53,030 nucleotides of DNA, from contig JBPCJQ010000086.1 in assembly GCA_051005135.1 (NCBI GenBank), positions 1 to 53,030 on the forward strand, written 5' to 3'. The translations under genes were made by a program, and so were the position numbers. The stretch comes from DATAQC01 sp051005135. GTDB taxonomy: Bacteria; Actinomycetota; Acidimicrobiia; Acidimicrobiales; AC-14. Under the pieces are notes generated by a model. The model was not told where the DNA came from. It did not search any database and worked only from the letters and a program-made list of their open reading frames with translations. Shown in pieces: positions 34,636 through 42,739 of the stretch (its first letter is position 1; the number at the start of each line of letters is the position of its first letter).

Positions 34636-35336
34636 ACCGCCAGCAGGCGGCGTAGGGCGCCGTCTTCCATGGTGGCCGTCTCGCCCGCCGCTATCACTGA
34701 TCCGGCGTCGAGCACCACGTAGCGGTCGGCCAGGCGGAGGGCGAACTCCACGAACTGCTCGACGAGCAGGATGGACATCCCCCGGGTCGCGCTCAGGCTG
34801 GCGATGGCGTCCTCGATCTCCAGGATGATGGAGGGCTGGATCCCCTCGGTGGGCTCGTCGAGCAGGAGGATCCGGGGGCGGGTGACGAGGGCCCGGGCGA
34901 TGGCCAGTTGCTGCTGCTGGCCTCCCGACAAGAACCCGGCCCGCCGGCCCAGCAGAGGCCGCAGGCGGGGGAAGAGATCGAGGGCGTCGTCGACCGCGGC
35001 TCGCCCGTCACGATCACGGACGGCCGTGGCTTCGGCCACCAACGCGAGGTTCTCGGCCACTGTCAGCTGGGGGAAGCCTTCGCGGCCCTGGGGCACATAG
35101 GCCAGGCCGGCCCGCACCCGGTCGTAGGGCCGAAGGCGGGTGATGTCGCGCCCGTCGAGCATCACCCGCCCACGGGTAGGCCGGAGCACACCCATGATCG
35201 TGTGCAGCAGCGTCGACTTGCCGACCCCGTTCCGTCCCATGCAGCACACCAGGGCGTCGTCAGGCACCTCGAGGGAGACGCCGAACAGCACCTGGGTGCG
35301 CCCGTAGCCGCCGTCGATCTCCTCGACAGTGAGCAT
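34632..35336 (-). CDS. urtE: Urea ABC transporter ATP-binding protein UrtE
   Basis: A 234-residue ATPase of the LivF-like branch. Walker A is GRNGVGKSTLLHTIMG, signature is LSGGQQQQLAIARAL and Walker B is ILLLDEPTEGIQPSI, a phrase characteristic of UrtE. The ATG overlaps the urtD stop by one base. Together with UrtD it powers urea uptake. Confidence 0.94.
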   Translation of the reverse strand: MLTVEEIDGGYGRTQVLFGVSLEVPDDALVCCMGRNGVGKSTLLHTIMGVLRPTRGRVMLDGRDITRLRPYDRVRAGLAYVPQGREGFPQLTVAENLALVAEATAVRDRDGRAAVDDALDLFPRLRPLLGRRAGFLSGGQQQQLAIARALVTRPRILLLDEPTEGIQPSIILEIEDAIASLSATRGMSILLVEQFVEFALRLADRYVVLDAGSVIAAGETATMEDGALRRLLAV

Positions 35337-36136
35337 CAGCCGTCGGCCCCCCGGGCCGCGCCCGCTGCGGCCGGCTCGTCCTTGTGGCCGGCGGCTCGGC
35401 GGCCTCCCTCCGGGCGGCCCAGATACACCTCCTGCACGGTGGGATCGGCCTGGACCTCGGCCACCCCGCCCTCGCATAGGACCTTGCCCTCGTGCATCAC
35501 CGTCACCCGGCTGGCAAAGCGGCGGAGAAAGTCCATGTCGTGCTCCACGACCACGACGGTACGGGTGCGGGCGACCACCTGGAGCAGCTCGCCGGTGCGG
35601 CTGCGCTCCTCCCTGCTCATGCCCGCCACCGGTTCGTCGAGCAGGAGCAACCGGGGATCCTGCACGAGGAGCATGCCGATCTCCAACCACTGCTTCTGGC
35701 CGTGCGACAGCTCGCCGGCGGGACGGTCACCATGTCCGGCCAAGCCCACCGTCGCCAGGGCCTCGGCCACCGGCGGGTCGACGCCCCGGCGACGGCGGAA
35801 CAGCGTGCGCCAGGGCAGACGGCAGCCGGCAGCCAGGTCGACGTTCTCGATAACCGTGAGGTGGTCGAAAACGGTGGGTGTCTGGAACGTGCGGCCCACT
35901 CCCAGGCGAACGATGTCCTGCTCGCGGCGGCCGACCAGCTCGTCCGCGCCGAAGCGCACCGAGCCCGCGGTCGGGCAGGTGAGGCCGGTGATGGCGTCGA
36001 CGAGGGTGGTCTTTCCGGCCCCGTTGGGCCCGATGAGGAAACGCAGCTCACCCTCGGCCACCGACATGGTGAGCCCGTCGATCGCCTTGAAGCCGTCGAA
36101 GTCGACGACCAGGTCTCGTACCTCCAGGTCGCTCAT
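35336..36136 (-). CDS. urtD: Urea ABC transporter ATP-binding protein UrtD
   Basis: A 266-residue ATPase of the LivG-like branch. VDFDGFKAIDGLTM opens the domain. Walker A is GPNGAGKTTLVDAITG, signature is LSHGQKQWLEIGMLL, Walker B is LLLLDEPVAGMS and the switch His lies in VVVEHDMDFLR. A basic and Ala-rich tail of about 25 residues follows the domain. It overlaps urtC by 4 nt. Confidence 0.94.
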   Translation of the reverse strand: MSDLEVRDLVVDFDGFKAIDGLTMSVAEGELRFLIGPNGAGKTTLVDAITGLTCPTAGSVRFGADELVGRREQDIVRLGVGRTFQTPTVFDHLTVIENVDLAAGCRLPWRTLFRRRRGVDPPVAEALATVGLAGHGDRPAGELSHGQKQWLEIGMLLVQDPRLLLLDEPVAGMSREERSRTGELLQVVARTRTVVVVEHDMDFLRRFASRVTVMHEGKVLCEGGVAEVQADPTVQEVYLGRPEGGRRAAGHKDEPAAAGAARGADG

Positions 36137-37209
36137 GCCGCTTCCAGCGTGGGAACGGCCGAGCCGCCCACGGGAGGAGGCGACGGCCGGCGTCGTACGC
36201 GGGCGACCAGGTCGCCGAGGCTGGCCAAGCCCCGAGGAGCGAAGGCGACGACCACGATGAACAGTGCCCCCTGCAGGTAGAGCCAGCCCGATGGGTAGTG
36301 CTCCGACAGCGTAGTGTGGGCATAGTTCACGAGCACCGCCCCCACCACCGCCCCCACCAGCGTGCCCCGGCCACCGACAGCCACCCAGATGGCCATCTCG
36401 ATCGACGGCACCACGCCGAGAAGCCCGGGGGAGATGATGCCGACCACCGGCACGAACAGCGCACCGGCCAGGCCGGCCATGCCGGCGGCCACGGTGAAGG
36501 CCACCACTTTGACGTTGGTGGGGTTGTAACCGAGGAAGCGAACCCGTCCCTCGCCGTCGCGCACCGCCATCAGGAGGCGGCCGAACCGGCTGCGCACCAG
36601 GTGGCGAGCCAGGAGGAAGACGGCGCCGAGGAGCACGACGATCAGCAGGTAGAGGGCTCTCTGGTTGGCAGGGTCGGAGAGGTCGTAGCCGAACAGGGTC
36701 TTCACGTCGGTCAGGCCGTTTGTCCCACCGGTAAGGCCCTGTTCGCCCACGAGCAGGATCACGAAGGCAGCGGCCAGGGCCTGGGTGAGGATGGCGAAGT
36801 AGGCACCGCGCACTCGCCGGCGGAAGATCAGGGCGCCGAGCCCGGCGGCGACGGCCATGGGTAGGATCACCGCTGCCGGCAGGGCCACCCAGGGCGAGGC
36901 GAACGGCTTCCACAGCAGGGGCAGCTTCTCGACCCCGCTCCACGACATGAAGTCGGGCACCTTGCCGGGGCCAGCCTGGGCCAACTTCAGGTACATGGCC
37001 ATGGCGTAGCCACCCATCCCGAAGAACACTCCCTGCCCTAGGGTGAGCATGCCGCCGTAACCCCATGCCAGGTCCACCCCCACGGCCAAGATGGCGAAGC
37101 ACAGGTACTTGCTGAGCAGGCTCAACCGGAAATCGGATATGAGGAGTGGCGCCGCCAGCAGGATCAGGGCGGCGGCGGCGAACGTCGCCCGCCGGGCGAC
37201 GGTGCTCAT
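36133..37209 (-). CDS. urtC: Urea ABC transporter permease UrtC
   Basis: A 358-residue LivM-type permease with about ten hydrophobic segments. Typical UrtC phrases are LCFAILAVGVDLAWGYGGMLTLGQGVFFGMGGYAMAMYLKL and FLGYNPTNVKVVAFTVAAGMAGLAGALFVPVVGIISP, and EMAIWVAVGGRGTLVGAVVGA marks the inner coupling region. The ATG at 37209 overlaps the urtB stop by 4 nt. Confidence 0.94.
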   Translation of the reverse strand: MSTVARRATFAAAALILLAAPLLISDFRLSLLSKYLCFAILAVGVDLAWGYGGMLTLGQGVFFGMGGYAMAMYLKLAQAGPGKVPDFMSWSGVEKLPLLWKPFASPWVALPAAVILPMAVAAGLGALIFRRRVRGAYFAILTQALAAAFVILLVGEQGLTGGTNGLTDVKTLFGYDLSDPANQRALYLLIVVLLGAVFLLARHLVRSRFGRLLMAVRDGEGRVRFLGYNPTNVKVVAFTVAAGMAGLAGALFVPVVGIISPGLLGVVPSIEMAIWVAVGGRGTLVGAVVGAVLVNYAHTTLSEHYPSGWLYLQGALFIVVVAFAPRGLASLGDLVARVRRRPSPPPVGGSAVPTLEAA

Positions 37210-38096
37210 GTGAGCGTCCTGGTTCGGAGCACCACCAGACCCTGGGGCCGGAGCTGCAGGAAGGCCACGATGGCCACGAACACCACCACCTTGGCGAAGC
37301 TGGCCTGGGTGCCGTACTCCACAAAGGCGTTGAGCACGCCCAGCGCCACTGCCGCTATCACCGCGCCCCGAAGGTGACCGAGGCCGCCGACCACGACAAC
37401 GAGGAAGGCGTCGACGATATAGTTGGTGCCCAGGGTGGGGCCGATCGAGCCCAGCAGGGTGAGGGCCACTCCGGCAACACCGGCCAGGCCCGAGCCGATG
37501 AAGAAGGTGGTGCGGTCGACTCGATCGGTGGCTACCCCGCTGCACGCCGCCAGCTCCCGGTTCTGGGTGACGGCCCGGATGCGCCGACCCTCAGGAAGGC
37601 GGTTGAGGAAGGCCCAGATACCGACAACGGCGGCCACCACCAGGGCGACAATGAAGACGCGGGACCACGGCAGGTCGACACCCAGCACTGTCGTCCCGCC
37701 CCGCAGCCAAGAGGGCGCGACGACCTGCACGTTGGGGGCCCCGAAGATGTCACGGGCCAGTTGCTGCAACACCAGGCTCACACCCCAGGTGACCAGCAGG
37801 GTATCGAGGGGGCGACCGTACAGGCGATGGATCAGCGTCGCCTCCAGGATCACCCCCATGAGGCCGGCCACCACGAACGCCACGACCAAAGAGACGAGCA
37901 GCGATGGGCCGGCCAGTTGGGCGCCCAAGGCTCTCTGCAGCACGTAGGTCGTGTACGCACCCGCCATCAGGAACTCGCCGTGGGCCATGTTGATCACGTT
38001 CATCTGGCCGAACGTGAACGTGAGGCCCAGTGCGATGAGCAACAGGATCGACGCCACGCTCAGGCCGGCGACCAGCTGCGACAGGGCGATGTGCAT
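37206..38096 (-). CDS. urtB: Urea ABC transporter permease UrtB
   Basis: A 296-residue LivH-type permease with about eight membrane segments. Conserved parts are LLLIALGLTFTFGQMNVINMAHGEFLMAGAY, the interior RIRAVTQNRELAACSGVATDRVD and TNYIVDAFLVVVVGGLGHLRGAV. It is shorter than some cyanobacterial UrtB proteins, lacking the N-terminal extension. It starts 12 nt after urtA. Confidence 0.93.
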   Translation of the reverse strand: MHIALSQLVAGLSVASILLLIALGLTFTFGQMNVINMAHGEFLMAGAYTTYVLQRALGAQLAGPSLLVSLVVAFVVAGLMGVILEATLIHRLYGRPLDTLLVTWGVSLVLQQLARDIFGAPNVQVVAPSWLRGGTTVLGVDLPWSRVFIVALVVAAVVGIWAFLNRLPEGRRIRAVTQNRELAACSGVATDRVDRTTFFIGSGLAGVAGVALTLLGSIGPTLGTNYIVDAFLVVVVGGLGHLRGAVIAAVALGVLNAFVEYGTQASFAKVVVFVAIVAFLQLRPQGLVVLRTRTLT

Positions 38097-38108
38097 GCCG
38101 GTCGGCCT

Positions 38109-39359
38109 CTAGGAGAGGCCCTTGGCCCAGTCGTAGGTCTTGAGATAGGGGTCGGGCTGGATGGGCCCGCCCGAGCTCCAGACCTCTTTGATAAGGCCGT
38201 CGGGCTGCACCACGCCGATGCGGGCTGTCTTGGAGATGTGGTGGTTCTCGCCGTTGACCGTGACCGTGCCCTCGGGAGCGTCGAAGGTGATGCCCCCCGC
38301 CGCTGCCTTGACCTTCTCCGGGTTGGTGGAGCCCGCCTTGGCCACCTCCGCCGCCCACAGCTTCACCTGGGTGTAGCCGGCCTCGATAGGGTCGTCGGTG
38401 ACACGGTTGGCGCCGTACCTGGCCTTGTAGGCGGACACGAAGGCGCTGTTGGCCGGTGAGCTGGTCGTCTGGTAGTAGTTCCAAGCGGTCAGTTGGCCGG
38501 CGATGTTGTCGGCGCCGATTCCCCGCACCTCCTCCTCGGCCACGCTCACCGAGATCACCGGTAGGGCGGAGGCGCTGATGCCGGCGTCCTTGAGCTGCTT
38601 GAAGAAGGCCACGTTGCTGTCGCCGTTTAGGGTGTTGAACACCGCCTGAGGCTTGGCATCCTTGATCTTGTTGATGATGGTCGTGTACTCGGTGGCGCCG
38701 AGGGGCGTGTACTCCTCGCCAACGATGTCCATGCCGTTGGCCTTGGCGTAGGCCTTGATCTCCTTGTTGGCGGTGCGCGGGAACACGTAGTCGCTGCCGA
38801 GCAGGAAGAGCTTGGTCTTGCCCTGCGACTTGAGATAGTCGAGACCGGGGACGATCTGCTGGTTGGTGGTGGCGCCGGTGTAGAAGATGTACGGTGACGA
38901 CTCCAGTCCCTCGTACTGCACCGGGTAGTAGAGGAGCGCCTTGTTGCGCTCGAAGACGGGGAGCATGGCTTTGCGGCTGGCCGAGGTCCACCCGCCGAAC
39001 ACGGCCGCCACCTTGTCGACCGAGATGAGCTTCTGGGCCTTCTCTGCGAACGTCGGCCAGTCGGAGGCCCCGTCCTCGATGACGGGTACGAGCTTCTTGC
39101 CCATGACCCCGCCCTGGGCGTTGATCTCGTCGATGGCGAGTAGCTCGGCGTCTTTCACCGATACCTCGCTGATGGCCATCGTGCCCGACAGCGAGTGGAG
39201 GATCCCGACCTTTATGGTGTCGCCGCTGATGCCCGGCTCGGCGGCTGTGCTCGGTGCCCCTGTGGTGGTCTTGGCCTTGCTCCCACACGCCGAGGCGACC
39301 AGAAGGACGATGATGCCGAGAGAGAGGAAGACGCGCTTGCAGAGCCCCGAACGCTTCAT
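38109..39359 (-). CDS. urtA: Urea ABC transporter substrate-binding lipoprotein UrtA
   Basis: A 416-residue lipoprotein. The signal peptide KRVFLSLGIIVLLVASAC ends in a lipobox (VASAC) with the modified Cys near residue 25. The mature part opens with a Thr/Ala-rich spacer and then DTIKVGILHSLSGTMAISE, the typical UrtA start. GWTSASRKAMLPVFE, LLYYPVQYEGLESSPYIFYTGATTNQQIVPGLDYL and FLLGSDYVFPRTAN are strong family motifs. The ribosome binding site is AAAGGA. It is the first gene of the operon, so the control region lies upstream. Confidence 0.95.
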   Translation of the reverse strand: MKRSGLCKRVFLSLGIIVLLVASACGSKAKTTTGAPSTAAEPGISGDTIKVGILHSLSGTMAISEVSVKDAELLAIDEINAQGGVMGKKLVPVIEDGASDWPTFAEKAQKLISVDKVAAVFGGWTSASRKAMLPVFERNKALLYYPVQYEGLESSPYIFYTGATTNQQIVPGLDYLKSQGKTKLFLLGSDYVFPRTANKEIKAYAKANGMDIVGEEYTPLGATEYTTIINKIKDAKPQAVFNTLNGDSNVAFFKQLKDAGISASALPVISVSVAEEEVRGIGADNIAGQLTAWNYYQTTSSPANSAFVSAYKARYGANRVTDDPIEAGYTQVKLWAAEVAKAGSTNPEKVKAAAGGITFDAPEGTVTVNGENHHISKTARIGVVQPDGLIKEVWSSGGPIQPDPYLKTYDWAKGLS

Positions 39360-39690
39360 GCCGGTCCTTTCGAACGATTTGCGGAGACGCGCCGTTCGTC
39401 CTTGGGCCGAAGCTAGAGGCGTCGCTTTTCGGCCTCACTTCGGTGAGGTTGCGGCATCATGAACGATCCCTGACGGAAAGCTGACATGGGCCTGCGAGGT
39501 GCCATGGTCACCTGGTCCCGCCACGGACGTGACTTCAGTCCGGCGGTAGCGCCCCGGCCACCGTGACGCCCACGGTGTCGACCTCGACCGCTATGGGTCA
39601 CAGCGCCGCCACCGCTCGAGCTCGGGCACGTCGTAGGCGACCACGGCCACGACGATACGGCTCCTGGTAGCGGCCGGTAGCGTCGCTTCC
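39360..39690. promoter_or_regulatory. 331-nt divergent region between urtA and the dehydrogenase gene
   Basis: This gap should hold the promoter of the urt-ure operon. A perfect dyad CCTCAC-TTCG-GTGAGG (39433-39448) lies about 75 bp upstream of urtA; it could be an operator or an RNA hairpin in the leader. I could not identify a convincing GlnR or AmtR nitrogen-control site by eye. No protein-like small ORF was seen. Confidence 0.4.
39678..39683 (+). promoter_or_regulatory. -10-like TAGCGT of the dehydrogenase gene
   Basis: The hexamer ends 7 nt before the ATG at 39691, with no ribosome binding site between. It is a candidate leaderless promoter. Confidence 0.4.
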
Positions 39691-40605
39691 ATGACGACGG
39701 TGCGTTGCGCGGTGGCGCCCGGCGCGCCGGCGTCGGCCGTCGCCAGGGCCGTCGTCGACGGCGGTGGCCAGGTCGTAGCCGTTGAACGAGCAGAGGCTCT
39801 GGTGTGGACCGACCCGTTCGACGCGGGTGCCCTGGCTTCGCTCCTGGCCGAGGCTCCGGGCGTGGCCTGGGTGCAGCTCCCGTTCGCCGGAGTCGACCAG
39901 TTCGTGTCGCAGGTCGACCGGTCCAGGACCTGGACTTCCACCAAGGGCGCCTACTCCGACCCCGTTGCCGAGCACGCCCTGGCCCTCGGCCTGGCCGGGT
40001 TACGCCAGCTCCCTGGGCGGGCACGCGCCAGCCACTGGGGCCGTCCCGGTGGGCACCGCCTGATGGGAGGCAGGGTGACCGTCCTCGGCGGCGGGGGCAT
40101 CGCCCGCGGCTTCATCGCCTTGCTTTCGCCGTTCTTCGTGGATGTGACCGTCGTCCGCAAACACCCCGACCCGGTGCCGGGGGCGGGGCTGGTGGTCGGC
40201 CCTGACCGTCTCCACGACGCGTTGCCCGGCGCCGACCTGGTGGTCATCGCCCTGGCCCTCACCCCGGAGACAACCGGGATGATCGCCAGCCCCGAGCTCG
40301 ACCTCATGGAGAGCCACGCCTGGCTGGTGAACGTGGGTCGCGGCGCCCACGTTGTCACCGACGACTTGGTGGGCGCCCTGACGGCAAGCCAAATCGGCGG
40401 CGCTGCCCTCGACGTGACCGATCCAGAGCCACTACCAGACGGTCATCCTCTATGGCACCTGGACAACTGCCTCATCACCCCCCATACCGCCAACACATGG
40501 GAGATGGCCGAGCCCCTGTTCGCGGCGCGGGTGCGCGAGAACGTCAGCCGGTTCGGCGCCGGCCAACCGCTGGTTGGAGTGGTCGACCCCGTGCTCGGAT
40601 ACTGA
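39691..40605 (+). CDS. D-isomer-specific 2-hydroxyacid dehydrogenase family protein
   Basis: A 304-residue NAD-binding enzyme. The N-terminal substrate-binding half contains VAWVQLPFAGVDQFVS. The cofactor motif reads VTVLGGGGIARGFIALLSPF, where the usual GxGxxG is GGGGIARG. Catalytic-region parts are NVGRGAHVVTDDLVGAL (Arg) and the late ITPHTANT (His). DVTDPEPLPDGHPLW is typical. The family includes glyoxylate/hydroxypyruvate and phosphoglycerate dehydrogenases; the exact substrate is open. It stands alone, divergent from urtA. Confidence 0.88.
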   Translation: MTTVRCAVAPGAPASAVARAVVDGGGQVVAVERAEALVWTDPFDAGALASLLAEAPGVAWVQLPFAGVDQFVSQVDRSRTWTSTKGAYSDPVAEHALALGLAGLRQLPGRARASHWGRPGGHRLMGGRVTVLGGGGIARGFIALLSPFFVDVTVVRKHPDPVPGAGLVVGPDRLHDALPGADLVVIALALTPETTGMIASPELDLMESHAWLVNVGRGAHVVTDDLVGALTASQIGGAALDVTDPEPLPDGHPLWHLDNCLITPHTANTWEMAEPLFAARVRENVSRFGAGQPLVGVVDPVLGY

Positions 40606-40669
40606 CCCCATGGGTGTTCAGACCCTGATATTTCGGTAGCGCCAGAGCAGCCGGGGTCAGCGACTGGCG

Positions 40670-41293
40670 TCACAGCGACGGAGGCGAGGTCCGGCGTTGG
40701 GCACCGAGGAGGAAGGTCACGTCATCGGGGCGGAGGTGGCCGTCGCCGTCGGCGATGAACCAGCGACCGGCCAGGTTGTCGATCACACTGGAACGCTCTC
40801 CACCTGTCACCTGTTCAGCGGCCCGGATGGCCCCACCGTGGATGACGACGAGCACGGTGTCGCCCAAGCCTGGCGATGTGACCACCCTGGCCAGCGCCGC
40901 GCTCACCCGAACCAAGAAGGCGGCGCGGGTCTCGCCTCCGGGCGTGGCCAGTAGACGCCCCTCCCGCCAGTCGCCCAGCTGTTCGGGCCAGCCTGCCTCG
41001 ATCTGAGAACGGGTCAGGCCCTCCCAGTCGCCCACGTTGTACTCCCGCAGGTCGGCCTCGACGACCACGGGCCCGAGGCCGAGGGCGGCGGCGATGATGC
41101 CGGCCGTCGCACGGGCTCGCTCCAGATCCGACGCCACTACGCCGGTGAGGCCAGCGTCGGCCAGGTGGGCGGCGGCCTCTGCGGCCTGGGCGCGGCCCAG
41201 GTCGCTCAGGGGCGGGTCGGACCAGCCCTGCCAGCGGCCTTCGGCGTTCCAGGTCGACTGGCCGTGGCGGAGGAGCAGGAGGCGGGTGGGCAC
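40670..41293 (-). CDS. Histidine phosphatase (phosphoglycerate mutase-like)
   Basis: A 207-residue protein of the histidine phosphatase superfamily. The catalytic His lies in LLLLRHGQSTWNAEGRWQGWSDPPLS. The second Arg is in SDLERARATAGII, the catalytic Glu in LREYNVGDWEGLT and the second His in VLVVIHGGAIRAA. The short type with GHxGxIR-like end suggests a broad-range phosphatase rather than glycolytic mutase. GTG 41293 follows GATAAT by 6 nt. Its promoter and that of purA occupy the same 41 bp. Confidence 0.87.
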   Translation of the reverse strand: MPTRLLLLRHGQSTWNAEGRWQGWSDPPLSDLGRAQAAEAAAHLADAGLTGVVASDLERARATAGIIAAALGLGPVVVEADLREYNVGDWEGLTRSQIEAGWPEQLGDWREGRLLATPGGETRAAFLVRVSAALARVVTSPGLGDTVLVVIHGGAIRAAEQVTGGERSSVIDNLAGRWFIADGDGHLRPDDVTFLLGAQRRTSPPSL

Positions 41294-41299
41294 GGCTGC

Positions 41300-41305
41300 A
41301 TTATC
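41300..41305 (-). promoter_or_regulatory. -10-like GATAAT of the histidine phosphatase gene
   Basis: On the minus strand the hexamer ends 6 nt before the GTG at 41293. It lies 16 bp from the divergent purA -10-like site, so the two promoters overlap. Confidence 0.4.
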
Positions 41306-41321
41306 GGCGCCGGGCCGCCGG

Positions 41322-41327
41322 TAGCAT
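41322..41327 (+). promoter_or_regulatory. -10-like TAGCAT of purA
   Basis: The hexamer ends 7 nt before the GTG at 41335. There is no Shine-Dalgarno sequence at a proper distance, so a leaderless purA transcript is plausible. Confidence 0.4.
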
Positions 41328-41334
41328 TCCAAGG

Positions 41335-42729
41335 GTGCCTGGGACCGTGGTCGTCGGGACCCAGTGGGGCGACGAGGGCAAGGGAAAGCTCACCGACCTC
41401 CTGGCCAGGGAGATGCAGTTGGTGGTCCGCTACCAGGGGGGCCACAACGCCGGGCATACCTTGGTCGTTGGCGAGGAGTCCTTCGCCCTCCAGCTCGTGC
41501 CCAGCGGCGTCCTGTACCCATGGGTGACCCCCGTGATCGGCAACGGCGTGGTGGTCGACCCCGCCGTGCTGGTCGACGAGGTCGACGGCCTGCAGGAACG
41601 AGGGGTCGACTGCGGCCGGCTAAAGGTGTCGGGCAACGCGCACTTGATCATGCCCTACCACCACGAGCTCGACCGCCTCACGGAGCGTCACCTGGGCAAG
41701 GCCAGGCTGGGTACCACCAAGCGGGGCATCGGCCCGGCCTACGCCGACAAGGCCACCCGGGTCGGCCTGCGGGTGCAGGACGTGCTCGACCCCAAGATCT
41801 TCAGGCAGAAGCTCGACGTGGTCCTCAAGGAGAAGAACCTGGTGCTGGCCAAGGTGTACAACCGCCTGGCCATGTCCGCCGACGACATAGCCGACCTCTA
41901 CCTGGGCGAGCTGGCCCCCCGGCTGGAACCCATGATCGCCGACACCGTGGGCCTGGTGCACGACGCCCTGGAGGCGGGCCGCCACGTGCTCTTCGAGGGC
42001 GCCCAGGCCACCTTCTTGGACCTCGACCAGGGCACCTATCCGTACGTGACCTCGTCGAACCCGGTGGCCGGGGGGGCCTGCACCGGCGCCGGGGTGGGCC
42101 CCGGCCACATCGGTCGCATCATCGGCATCGCCAAGGCCTACGTCACTCGGGTGGGCTCGGGCCCCTTCCCCACCGAGCTCCACGACGAAGCCGGCGATGC
42201 ACTGGTCGCCCGGGGCCACGAGTTCGGTACCAACACCGGCCGCCAGCGCCGCACCGGGTGGTTCGACGCGGTGATGATGCGCCAGGCGGTGCGGCTCAAC
42301 TCGCTCACCGAGGTGGCCATGACCAAGCTCGACGTGCTCGACAGCTTTCCCACCCTCAAGGTGTGCGTGGCCTACGAGGCCGACGGTGAGCGCTTCTCGC
42401 ACATGCCCTACCACCAGTCGGTGCTCCACAAGGTGAGGCCCGTCTACGAGGAGCTCCCCGGCTGGCAGGCCGATCTGTCGTCGGTGACGTCGCTCGCCGA
42501 TCTGCCCCCGAGGGCACGCCAGTACGTCGACTACCTGGCGGCCCAGGTGGGCGTACCCATCCGCCTCGTTGGGGTTGGGCCCGGTCGCCACCAGTTCGTC
42601 GACTTCGGTCCCCCGCCCGCCGAGGGCCCGAGCGGCCCCCTGAGCGGGGGGGAGACCGACGATGACGACGACGAGGACAAGTGGTGGGAGGACGACGAGG
42701 ACTTCGGCCCCGGCACCCTGGTCCTGTGA
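41335..42729 (+). CDS. purA: Adenylosuccinate synthetase with acidic C-terminal tail
   Basis: A 464-residue enzyme joining IMP and aspartate with GTP. The start VVVGTQWGDEGKGKLTDLLA carries the P-loop and catalytic Asp. QGGHNAGHTLVV, RGIGPAYADKATRVGLRVQD, EGAQATFLDLDQGTYPYVTSSNP and GSGPFPTEL are all typical. The usual family end, near IRLVGVGPGRHQFVDF, is followed by about 35 extra residues with a run of Asp/Glu around KWW and DFGPGTLVL, which is unusual. It heads the purine gene run; purD starts 10 nt later. Confidence 0.96.
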   Translation: MPGTVVVGTQWGDEGKGKLTDLLAREMQLVVRYQGGHNAGHTLVVGEESFALQLVPSGVLYPWVTPVIGNGVVVDPAVLVDEVDGLQERGVDCGRLKVSGNAHLIMPYHHELDRLTERHLGKARLGTTKRGIGPAYADKATRVGLRVQDVLDPKIFRQKLDVVLKEKNLVLAKVYNRLAMSADDIADLYLGELAPRLEPMIADTVGLVHDALEAGRHVLFEGAQATFLDLDQGTYPYVTSSNPVAGGACTGAGVGPGHIGRIIGIAKAYVTRVGSGPFPTELHDEAGDALVARGHEFGTNTGRQRRTGWFDAVMMRQAVRLNSLTEVAMTKLDVLDSFPTLKVCVAYEADGERFSHMPYHQSVLHKVRPVYEELPGWQADLSSVTSLADLPPRARQYVDYLAAQVGVPIRLVGVGPGRHQFVDFGPPPAEGPSGPLSGGETDDDDDEDKWWEDDEDFGPGTLVL

Positions 42730-42739
42730 CGTCGGCCTG

